Shown here: positions 1 to 5,592 of the stretch, in pieces
Layout: every line of letters starts with the position of its first letter
Position numbering within the stretch: position 1 is the first letter of the stretch
NCBI GenBank assembly: GCA_050250795.1
Contig: JBFWNZ010000096.1
Span: 1 to 11,478, forward strand
Reading direction: 5' to 3'
Source: JBFWNZ01 sp050250795
GTDB lineage: Bacteria > Pseudomonadota > Alphaproteobacteria > UBA8366
Length of the DNA: 11,478 bases
Position numbers and translations under genes: made by a program
Notes under the pieces: generated by a model
The model's database searches: none
Told to the model about the DNA's origin: nothing
What the model saw: only the letters and a program-made list of their open reading frames with translations

Positions 1-867
1 GTCTGCAGCAACTACTCGCCGGTCCACGTCCCCTATACCTGGGATTGCGTGCGTAACCTCAAGCCGGGCGCGCGCGCCGTGTTCACGCAGCCGCCGCTGC
101 CCTTCAAATGCCCCGGTGCGCCGCAGAAGGCCGCGTATCTGACCGCGGACCATCTGCGCCGCAGGGGAATCCTGAAGGACTGCACGCTCGACTTCTACAT
201 CCACGGGCCGGCCATCTTCGGCGTGCCCTTCTTCGCCAAGGAGCTGATGAAGGTGGTGGCGCGCTACGGCATCAACGCGCATTTCCAGCACAACCTGGTC
301 GCCGTGGACGGCGAGAAGAAGGTCGCGACCATCGAGGCGGTGGGCGGCGACAAGCAGGGCACGCGGCTTGAGGTTCCCTTCGACATGCTGCATGCCCCGC
401 CGCCGCAGAGCCCGCCCGCGGCGGTCAAAGGCTCGCCGCTGGCCAATGCGGGCGGATTCGTCGAGGTGGACCAGGGGACGCTGCAGCATGTGCGCTTCCC
501 CAACGTGTTCGGTCTGGGCGACGTGATCTCGGCGCCGAACTCCAAGACCGCGGCGGCCGTGCGCAAGCAGTCGCCGGTCGTGGTCAAGAACCTGCAGGCG
601 CTGATCGCCGGCAAGGCCATCGGCGAGAAATACGACGGCTATGCCTCATGCCCGCTGACGACCGCGCTGGGCAAGGTGATCATGGCCGAGTTCTGCTATG
701 GCGGGAAAGTGACGCCCACCCTGCCGCTCGATCCGGCGGAGGAGCGCAGCGTGAACTGGTGGATCAAGAAGACCGGGCTGCCGCTGTTCTACTGGCACTA
801 CATGCTGAAGGGCCACGAGGCGTTCCCCGGCCACAACACCAAATATGCGGGCGACGCGCCGTCCTGA
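1..867 (+). CDS. sqr: Sulfide:quinone oxidoreductase, type II, 5'-truncated by window edge
   Basis: Flavoprotein that oxidises sulfide to sulfane sulfur and passes electrons to the membrane quinone pool. The reading frame is open from base 1, so the start and the N-terminal FAD-binding GxGxxG lie outside; 288 residues are visible. They align closely with human SQOR as I remember it: FKCPGAPQKA matches VKCAGAPQKI, and KYDGYASCPL matches KYDGYTSCPL. These hold the two redox cysteines (human Cys201 and Cys379), here visible residues 37 (bases 109-111) and 217 (bases 649-651). The flavin-binding stretch NVFGLGDV..SKTAAAV is present, with Val where human SQOR has a non-catalytic Cys. The C-terminal region (PLFYWHYMLKG) matches the family's membrane-associating end. 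The stop codon sits in the loop of a terminator-like hairpin. GTG at 49 is internal, not a start, because homology extends upstream of it (VCSNYS). A type I SQR or flavocytochrome c is excluded by the cysteine context. Confidence 0.93.
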   Translation, partial: VCSNYSPVHVPYTWDCVRNLKPGARAVFTQPPLPFKCPGAPQKAAYLTADHLRRRGILKDCTLDFYIHGPAIFGVPFFAKELMKVVARYGINAHFQHNLVAVDGEKKVATIEAVGGDKQGTRLEVPFDMLHAPPPQSPPAAVKGSPLANAGGFVEVDQGTLQHVRFPNVFGLGDVISAPNSKTAAAVRKQSPVVVKNLQALIAGKAIGEKYDGYASCPLTTALGKVIMAEFCYGGKVTPTLPLDPAEERSVNWWIKKTGLPLFYWHYMLKGHEAFPGHNTKYAGDAPS

Positions 868-880
868 CCCGGACGGCGCG
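855..880 (+). terminator. Strong GC hairpin at the end of sqr
   Basis: A perfect 10-bp inverted repeat (855-864 with 871-880, arms CGCGCCGTCC and GGACGGCGCG) encloses a 6-nt loop that contains the sqr TGA stop. It is followed by GCTTTAGG, only a short T run. It probably ends sqr transcription. Lying between two convergent genes, it could also stop the opposite transcript, but there is no T tract on that side. Seen: the repeat. Inferred: termination. Confidence 0.6.
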
Positions 881-883
881 GCT

Positions 884-1084
884 TTAGGCCGCGGGGTCGC
901 TCAGTTCGCTTTCCACGACCACCCGCTCGGCGGGCTGGCCTTCGGCGCTGATGCGGTACTGGACTTCCTCTCCGGTCATCGGCAGCAACTGCTCGACCCG
1001 GAACACGCCGTGGTCGGTGACGCGCCCGAAGCTGTTCTGGGTGAAGCGGACGGCCTGTCCGATCTGGAATCGATGGTCGGTCAT
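884..1084 (-). CDS. Small conserved alphaproteobacterial protein, function unknown
   Basis: A 66-residue protein beginning MTDHRFQIGQAVRF. It starts at ATG 1084 with GGAG at 1092-1095, 7 nt upstream. The pattern (F.IGQ.VRF near the start, then a short basic stretch, EQLLP....VQYRI, and ERVV.ES.L near the end) resembles short hypothetical proteins I have seen repeatedly in alphaproteobacteria. The alternating hydrophobic/charged strands and the QYRI segment suggest a small all-beta, SH3-like fold; this is inference. No signal peptide, membrane segment or cysteine is seen. It lies downstream of tRNA-Gln on the same strand and converges on sqr. I know of no function. Confidence 0.75.
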   Translation of the reverse strand: MTDHRFQIGQAVRFTQNSFGRVTDHGVFRVEQLLPMTGEEVQYRISAEGQPAERVVVESELSDPAA

Positions 1085-1206
1085 GACGGCACTCCAAGGG
1101 GTTGCGGCGCCCCGCGGGGCCGCGCAGCGAATTGCCGCGCCGTCATAAGAGATGGGGTCGCACGGGCCCTGTCACAACCGACAATCGACCGCGCATATAG
1201 GGGATA

Positions 1207-1280
1207 TGGCTGGGGCGCCAGGATTCGAACCTGGGATCGCGGGACCAAAACCCGCTGCCTTACCGCTTGGCTACGCCCCA
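1207..1280 (-). tRNA. tRNA-Gln (anticodon TTG), CCA encoded
   Basis: The reverse complement folds as a complete cloverleaf. The 7-bp acceptor stem pairs TGGGGCG (1280-1274) with CGCCCCA (1217-1211), the discriminator base is G, and CCA (1209-1207) is encoded in the gene. The T arm is CCAGG TTCGAAT CCTGG, and the anticodon stem GCGGG/CCCGC closes the loop TTTTGGT (1250-1244). The anticodon is TTG, plus-strand bases 1246-1248, which reads CAA and by wobble CAG glutamine codons. The T1-A72 pair is typical of bacterial tRNA-Gln. The gene is 74 nt including CCA. Confidence 0.97.
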
Positions 1281-1291
1281 TCCGCGGCGGA

Positions 1292-1319
1292 CCATAAGCG
1301 GCGTCCGGGGGCAAGGCAA
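1292..1319 (-). promoter_or_regulatory. Possible sigma-70-type promoter for tRNA-Gln
   Basis: Reading the minus strand, TTGCCT (1319-1314) is followed after 16 nt by TTATGG (1297-1292), ending 11 nt before the mature tRNA. Both hexamers depart from consensus, but the position fits a short 5' leader. The rest of 1281-1384 is GC-rich spacer with no coding signal. Confidence 0.35.
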
Positions 1320-1338
1320 GCGGGTGCCGCGGCGGACC

Positions 1339-1374
1339 GGACGGCGGACGGCGCAAGGGCCGCCGCCGCCGTCC
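1339..1374 (-). terminator. GC hairpin downstream of the b-type cytochrome gene
   Basis: A 9-bp perfect inverted repeat (GGACGGCGG at 1339-1347, CCGCCGTCC at 1366-1374) with an 18-nt loop starts 10 nt past the cytochrome stop. No T tract follows on the minus strand, so it is either a weak terminator or an mRNA 3'-end stabiliser. The region is GC-rich enough that chance is a real alternative. Confidence 0.3.
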
Positions 1375-1384
1375 ATGCGCCCGA

Positions 1385-1927
1385 TCAGGCGATATCCTCG
1401 GGCCCCGGCGCCTGCTTGCGGCCGTCGATCATGGCGCGCACCAGGTTCTCGCCATGCCGCAGGCTGGCATAGATCACCCCCAGGACATGGAGCGACACCA
1501 GGACCAGCAACAGATTGGCCAGCGTCTCATGCACGTCCTCCACGAGGCCGGAGCCCCAGAAGGCGTCGAGGGTCAGCATCCAGCCCGTCGCCGCGGTCCC
1601 TGCCATGCCCAGCAGCAGGGCCACGACCATCGCCCCGCCGGCGGGGTTATGGCCGACATAACGCGGCTCGCGCCGGCGCAGCATGGCCATCAGATAGCCC
1701 CGCACCCCGGCCGGCGACCGCACGAACTGCGAGAAGCGGGCATAGCGCGGGCCGACCAGCCCCCAGACCAGGCGGAAGGCGACCAGCGCGCCGGCGATAT
1801 AACCCGCCCATTCGTGCACCTCGTCCCAGGACTCGGCCGTCAGCCACGCCGTGGCGAAGCTGGCGACCAGGCCCCAATGGAACAGGCGGACGAGCGGGTC
1901 CCAGACCTTGACGTCGCGGACCTGCAT
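1385..1927 (-). CDS. Membrane b-type cytochrome (cytochrome b561 / Ni-Fe hydrogenase b-subunit-like)
   Basis: A 180-residue integral membrane protein expected to carry two b hemes and move electrons between the quinone pool and a periplasmic partner. It opens with VKVWDPLVRLFHW, the standard opening of the bacterial cytochrome b561/hydrogenase cytochrome family. Four hydrophobic helices can be followed: about 17-31, 38-59, 98-120 and 133-155. Histidines at 17, 38, 133 and 147 fall in or next to these helices and are the likely heme ligands. A frame open further upstream exists, but ATG 1927 is chosen because the family motif begins there and it lies one base after the upstream gene's stop (TGACATG). 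It is almost certainly co-transcribed with the PepSY-like gene. No diheme cytochrome c or hydrogenase partner is present, so the electron partner is unknown. Confidence 0.87.
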   Translation of the reverse strand: MQVRDVKVWDPLVRLFHWGLVASFATAWLTAESWDEVHEWAGYIAGALVAFRLVWGLVGPRYARFSQFVRSPAGVRGYLMAMLRRREPRYVGHNPAGGAMVVALLLGMAGTAATGWMLTLDAFWGSGLVEDVHETLANLLLVLVSLHVLGVIYASLRHGENLVRAMIDGRKQAPGPEDIA

Positions 1928-1928
1928 G

Positions 1929-2204
1929 TCAGTCGTCGCTCTCGATGCGGACCGCTTCCAGGGACTTCGGATCGAAATAGGCCTCCACGCGCTTGCCCTC
2001 GCGATCCTGGGCATAGGCCTCGTAGCAGCCGTCCTCGACCTTGATGCGCTTCACGGTCCAGCCCTGGGCCTCCAGCTTCTGCTGCAGCGTCTCGCGCGGC
2101 TGCCAGTCCGCCATCGGGACGTTGCAGCGGTCGGAAGCGGCGGCGGCGCCGGCGAACAGGCCCATGCCGAGGATTGCGGCGGCGGCGATGGCGGTGCGGT
2201 TCAT
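1929..2204 (-). CDS. Secreted PepSY-domain-like small protein
   Basis: A 91-residue exported protein. Residues 1-23 form a signal peptide (MNRT, then an alanine-rich hydrophobic core ending AAAAS), and the mature part is about 68 residues. The mature sequence LQQKLEAQGWTVKRIKVEDGCYEAYAQDREGKRVEAYFDPKSLEAVRI has the PepSY pattern: a helix, then strands with a YEAYA..DREGKRVEAYFDP core. Cysteines 27 and 60 could form a disulfide in the periplasm. Start ATG 2204 has AAGGAG at 2212-2217, 7 nt upstream; an upstream in-frame ATG at 2243 lacks this and would bury the signal peptide. It is first in a unit with the b-type cytochrome and divergent from the response regulator. PepSY proteins are often linked to redox or membrane-associated partners; the exact role here is unknown. 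Confidence 0.83.
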   Translation of the reverse strand: MNRTAIAAAAILGMGLFAGAAAASDRCNVPMADWQPRETLQQKLEAQGWTVKRIKVEDGCYEAYAQDREGKRVEAYFDPKSLEAVRIESDD

Positions 2205-2257
2205 GACGGTACTCCTTCGGAAATCGGTTGCGATGGCGGCCACTCTGACGACGCAAC

Positions 2258-2306
2258 CTGACCGCAGGCTGACGCATGGGTGGATTTTCCGTCAGCTTCC
2301 CGTCAG
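2258..2306. promoter_or_regulatory. Paired direct-repeat operators, probable response-regulator binding sites
   Basis: On the plus strand CTGAC occurs at 2258-2262 and 2269-2273, an 11-bp step. On the minus strand it occurs at 2306-2302 and 2295-2291, again 11 bp. The two 19-base units (2258-2276, and 2306-2288 reversed) match at 15 of 19 positions around the core CTGAC-N6-CTGACG. An extra CTGAC at 2245-2249 is out of phase. OmpR-family regulators typically bind tandem half-sites one helical turn apart, so each unit fits one regulator dimer aimed at each of the two divergent units. Binding by the adjacent regulator is inference. Confidence 0.6.
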
Positions 2307-2354
2307 CCTGTCGGGGTATCGAAGACCTTTCTCAACCTCGATGCGGCCGTGCCA

Positions 2355-3017
2355 ATGCGGGTCCTGCTTGTCGAAGACGACGACATCATCGGCCGGGCCG
2401 TCCGGGAACAGGCGGCCGCGGACGGACATGCGGTCGACTGGGCCAAGCGACTGGGCGACGCCGAGGACTGCCTGCATGCGGCGGCATACGACCTGATCCT
2501 CCTCGACCTGATGCTGCCCGACGGGCGGGGGCTGGATTTCCTGGCCCGCCTGCGCCGGGCGGGCAATGCGGTCCCGGTCATCGTGCTCACCGCCCGCGAC
2601 CAGATTTCGGACCGCATCGCCGGGCTGAACGCCGGTGCGGACGACTATCTGGTCAAGCCGTTCGACCTGGCGGAACTGTCGGCGCGGATCGCGGCGGTCG
2701 CCCGCCGCTATGCCGGCAATCCCAACCCGCGATTCGCGCTCGGCGATCTGGAGGTCGACATCGCCGCCCGCCGGGTCGGCCGCAACGGCCGGCGCATCGA
2801 CCTTACCGCACGCGAATGGGCCCTGTTCGAGGCGCTGCTGCGCCGGCCGGGCGCCATCCTGTCCAAGGCGCAGCTGGAGGAGCGGCTGTACGCGTTCGAC
2901 GAGGAGGTCGAAGGCAGCAACGCCATCGAGGCGCATATCAGCCGCCTGCGGAAGAAGCTGGGGCATGACGCGGTCGCCACGATCCGGGGCGTCGGCTACC
3001 GGCTCGGCACGCCATGA
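2355..3017 (+). CDS. OmpR/PhoB-family response regulator
   Basis: A 220-residue transcription factor controlled by phosphorylation. The receiver domain (1-115) has the acidic cluster E7/D8/D9, phosphoacceptor D51 (LILLDLMLPDG), T79 (IVLTAR) and K101 (YLVKPF). The C-terminal winged helix (about 125-218) shows the family sequence LTAREWALFEALLRRPGAILSK...VEGSNAIEAHISRLRKKLG...IRGVGYRL. Start ATG 2355 is chosen because MRVLLVEDDD is the canonical receiver start. No clear Shine-Dalgarno precedes it, and an alternative GTG at 2280 would add 25 atypical residues encoded across the operator. Overall it resembles the PmrA/QseB branch. It overlaps the downstream kinase by 4 bp and diverges from the PepSY/cytochrome unit, its likely target. 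Confidence 0.95.
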   Translation: MRVLLVEDDDIIGRAVREQAAADGHAVDWAKRLGDAEDCLHAAAYDLILLDLMLPDGRGLDFLARLRRAGNAVPVIVLTARDQISDRIAGLNAGADDYLVKPFDLAELSARIAAVARRYAGNPNPRFALGDLEVDIAARRVGRNGRRIDLTAREWALFEALLRRPGAILSKAQLEERLYAFDEEVEGSNAIEAHISRLRKKLGHDAVATIRGVGYRLGTP

Positions 3018-4342
3018 CGGCCGGCCCCAGCCTGCACCGGCGTCTCGGCCTGTGGCTGACCGCGGGGATTCTCCTGATGTGGCTGGCCGCCACCGCCGCC
3101 GCCGGATTCGTGCTGCGGCACGAGATGGACGAGGTGTTCGACAGCGCGCTTCAGGAGACCGCCCAGCGTCTGCTGCCGCTGGCCGTGCGGCAGGTCACGG
3201 ACACGGATGCCGGCGGCGAGGCGCGGATGGAGGCGATCCTGCCGCATCGCGAGTATCTGACCTATCTGGTCCGCAGCCCCGACGGACGCGTCCTGCTGCG
3301 GTCGCACGATGCGGAGACCGGTCATTTTCCCGGCCCGCCCTCGACCGGCTTCCGCGACACGGCGGACCATCGCATCTATGGCGAAAAGGCCGTCAGCGGC
3401 ACCGTCGTCATCGAAGTGGCCGAGCCGCTGGAGCACCGGCGCGAAGCGGCGATGGAATCGATGCTCTCGCTGCTGGTCCCGCTGCCCTTCCTGATTCCCG
3501 CGAGCATCCTTGCCATCTGGGCGTTCCTGCGCCGCGCCATGCGGCCGCTGGCGCGGCTGCGGGCCGAGATCGAGGATCGCGGCGGCGGCAATCTGTCGCC
3601 CATCGCGGCACCCGGCCTGTATGCGGAGATGGCGTCGATCGGCGAGTCGGTGAACCGGCTGCTCGACCGCCTGCGCCGCGCCCTCGACGCCGAGCGCAGT
3701 TTCGCAGCCAGCAGCGCACACGAGCTGCGGACGCCCATCGCGGGCGCGCTGGCGCAGACCCAGCGGCTGGTCGCCGACGCGCCGACGGCGGATGTCCGCG
3801 ACCGCGGCCTTGCCATCGAAGCCGCCTTGCAGCGTCTGGCGCGGCTGTCGGAAAAGCTGCTGCAACTGGCCCGCGCGGAGGGCGGGGTCGCCCTGGCAGA
3901 GCGGGTGCAGGACCTGTATCCGATCCTGGTTCATCTGGTCGATGAGTTCCAGAGGCGCCGCGAGGATGGCGGGAGGCTGCGGTTCGCGGCCTCGGCGGGA
4001 CCGCTTCAGGGGCGCATGGACCCCGACGCCTTCGCCGTCCTGGTGCGCAACCTGATCGAAAACGCGCTCCGCCACAGCCCGCCGGGTTCAGCGGTCGATA
4101 TCCGCATCGCGGATGCCGGCACGGTGCATGTCGTGAATGCGGGCCTGCCCGTGCCGCCCGCCACCCTGGCGCGCATCCGCCAGCCCTTCCAGCGCGGTGC
4201 CGCCGGAGTGCAGGGCAGCGGTCTCGGGCTCGCCATCGCCGACAGGATCGCGCAGGCCGCAGGGGCGACGCTCGACCTTCATTCCCCCGCCCTCGGCCGC
4301 GAGGACGGGTTCGAAGCCGTCCTGCGCATGCCCGTCGCGTAA
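3014..4342 (+). CDS. Membrane sensor histidine kinase (QseC/PmrB-like)
   Basis: A 442-residue inner-membrane kinase that should phosphorylate the upstream regulator. TM1 is about 10-33 and TM2 about 150-172, enclosing a periplasmic sensor region of about 115 residues (MDEVFDSALQETAQRLLPLAV...) typical of the 2CSK-N type. A HAMP-like linker is at about 173-225 and the H-box SSAHELRTPIAGALAQTQ carries phospho-acceptor H236. The N-box NLIENALRHSP is at 346-356 and the G2 box GSGLGLAIA at 401-409. The G1 box, normally DxGxG, reads VVNAGLPVPP (373-382), so the usual Asp that contacts adenine is Asn. ATGA overlap with the regulator means translational coupling. The signal sensed cannot be read from the sequence; the linked redox genes suggest an envelope or redox cue. 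Confidence 0.94.
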   Translation: MTAGPSLHRRLGLWLTAGILLMWLAATAAAGFVLRHEMDEVFDSALQETAQRLLPLAVRQVTDTDAGGEARMEAILPHREYLTYLVRSPDGRVLLRSHDAETGHFPGPPSTGFRDTADHRIYGEKAVSGTVVIEVAEPLEHRREAAMESMLSLLVPLPFLIPASILAIWAFLRRAMRPLARLRAEIEDRGGGNLSPIAAPGLYAEMASIGESVNRLLDRLRRALDAERSFAASSAHELRTPIAGALAQTQRLVADAPTADVRDRGLAIEAALQRLARLSEKLLQLARAEGGVALAERVQDLYPILVHLVDEFQRRREDGGRLRFAASAGPLQGRMDPDAFAVLVRNLIENALRHSPPGSAVDIRIADAGTVHVVNAGLPVPPATLARIRQPFQRGAAGVQGSGLGLAIADRIAQAAGATLDLHSPALGREDGFEAVLRMPVA

Positions 4343-4354
4343 TATCGCCGCCAG

Positions 4355-4681
4355 TCAGGCGCCCGGCATGCTGCCGCCATCGAAGGCGAGCGTCTCGCGG
4401 CGGTAGCCGGCCAGCGCCGCCAGCTCGTCCAGGATGCCCGGCAGCGCCGCCGCATCGACGCCGGTGAAGAACCGGCCGCCGACGATCCGCATGTTCGGAC
4501 CCTCATGGCATTTGTTGAGGCAGACGATGCGTTCGACGCTCACGGCGAGGGCGCGTTCGCGCAACGCCGCCTCCATCGCATCCGCCAGCGCGAGAGAGCC
4601 CCGCGCGCCGCAGCAGGGCTTGCCGGGGCGCCCCATCCGGTTGACGCAGATCGCGAGCCGGACGGGCGTTGCCCCGGACAC
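4355..4681 (-). CDS. Small thioredoxin-like [2Fe-2S] ferredoxin
   Basis: A 108-residue protein of the (2Fe-2S) ferredoxin family related to NuoE and Shethna-type ferredoxins. Cluster ligands are C12, C23 or C24, C54 and C58, in the pattern C-x10-CCGARGS ... CLNKCHEGPNM. The CLxxCxxGPN motif is characteristic. The remaining sequence gives the alternating strand/helix pattern of the thioredoxin-like fold. It probably carries single electrons in the cytoplasm; no partner is evident. The start is uncertain: GTG 4681, 5 nt past the ispE stop, gives a normal N-terminus (SGATPVRLAICVN); an in-frame TTG at 4690 overlapping the ispE TGA is equally placed. Last gene of the TPR-ispE-ferredoxin unit, 12 bp from the convergent kinase gene. 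Confidence 0.85.
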   Translation of the reverse strand: MSGATPVRLAICVNRMGRPGKPCCGARGSLALADAMEAALRERALAVSVERIVCLNKCHEGPNMRIVGGRFFTGVDAAALPGILDELAALAGYRRETLAFDGGSMPGA

Positions 4682-4686
4682 CCGCG

Positions 4687-5592
4687 TCAATCCGCCGGCA
4701 AAGACGCGTCGCCGGGCACGATCCGCGTGGGCGCCACCCACCATTCGCGGCCGTCCAGCCCCGACGCCGCGTCGCGCGCCGCCGTCGGGGTGGCGAACAG
4801 GCCGTAGCAGGTGGAGCCGCTTCCGGACATGCGGGAGAGCAGACAGCCGGGCAGTCCCTCGATCGCCTGCAGCACCTCGCGCACCACGGGCCCCAGGCGC
4901 ATCGCCGGCTCGGTCAGGTCGTTCGCCTTGTCGGCCAGGAACGCCGCCAGATCGGCCGCATCCGCCGGCAGCCCGGACAGCGCGACCTCGGGCGTGAAGC
5001 CGCCGCGCCGGGCGTTGAAGACCGAGGCCGTCGACAGCTCGACGCGCGGATTGACCAGCAGCAGGCCGACCTCGGGCAGCGACATCTCCTCGATCCGCTC
5101 GCCGATCCCGGTCACGAAGGCGGAGCGCGCCGTGATGCAGGCCGGGACATCGGCGCCGAGCGACAGGCCGATGGCGTGCAGATCGACGGTCGCCCGATCG
5201 ATGTTCCAAAGCTGCGCCAGCGCCTTCAGCACGGCCGCGGCATCCGAGGAGCCGCTGCCGAGACCGGCGGAAACCGGCAGATTCTTGGTCAGCCGGATCG
5301 CCGCCTTCGCAGGAACCCCGGCCGCTTCGGCCAGCGCCCGGGCCGCGCGGATTGCGAGGTTGGATTCCTGGTTCTCGGGCAGCGACTGGGCGAACGGGCC
5401 GTCGGTCGCAAGCGTCAAGCCCGCAGCCGCCGTGACCTCGACGCGGTCGGCGAGATCCGTGAAGGCAAAGATGGTTTCAAGCTCGTGATAGCCGTCGGCG
5501 CGGCGGCCGACGACATGCAGGAACAGGTTGACCTTGGCCGGCGCCAGCAACGCAACCGATGCGGCATCCGGCCGTCCGCCAGCAGAACTCAT
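4687..5592 (-). CDS. ispE: 4-diphosphocytidyl-2-C-methyl-D-erythritol kinase
   Basis: GHMP-superfamily kinase that phosphorylates the 2-hydroxyl of CDP-methylerythritol with ATP, in the non-mevalonate (MEP) route to isoprenoids. It has 301 residues, normal for the family. The substrate-binding N-terminus APAKVNLFLHVVGRRADGYHEL includes K20. The glycine-rich ATP loop PVSAGLGSGSSDAA is at 106-119, and the catalytic Asp is D148 in LGADVPAC. The third GHMP motif SRMSGSGSTCYGLF lies near the C-terminus. Start ATG 5592 overlaps the stop of the TPR gene (ATGA, 5592-5589), so translation is coupled. This is a housekeeping gene and its intactness argues against recent disruption of the operon. Confidence 0.97.
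   Translation of the reverse strand: MSSAGGRPDAASVALLAPAKVNLFLHVVGRRADGYHELETIFAFTDLADRVEVTAAAGLTLATDGPFAQSLPENQESNLAIRAARALAEAAGVPAKAAIRLTKNLPVSAGLGSGSSDAAAVLKALAQLWNIDRATVDLHAIGLSLGADVPACITARSAFVTGIGERIEEMSLPEVGLLLVNPRVELSTASVFNARRGGFTPEVALSGLPADAADLAAFLADKANDLTEPAMRLGPVVREVLQAIEGLPGCLLSRMSGSGSTCYGLFATPTAARDAASGLDGREWWVAPTRIVPGDASLPAD

Noticed and set aside
1104..1126. GC-rich near-palindrome around GCCCCGCGGGGC as a terminator or operator
   Set aside because: Long G/C palindromes arise easily in this base composition; there is no T tract and it lies upstream of a gene.
2996..4075. Open frame of 359 codons on the minus strand opposite the histidine kinase
   Set aside because: The plus strand carries an intact kinase with all expected boxes; the minus translation is compositionally biased, with no family match and no ribosome site noticed.
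4326..4371. Inverted repeat GCATGCC ... GGCATGC between the kinase and ferredoxin stops
   Set aside because: Only 7 bp with a 32-nt spacer and no T tract; too weak to call a terminator.
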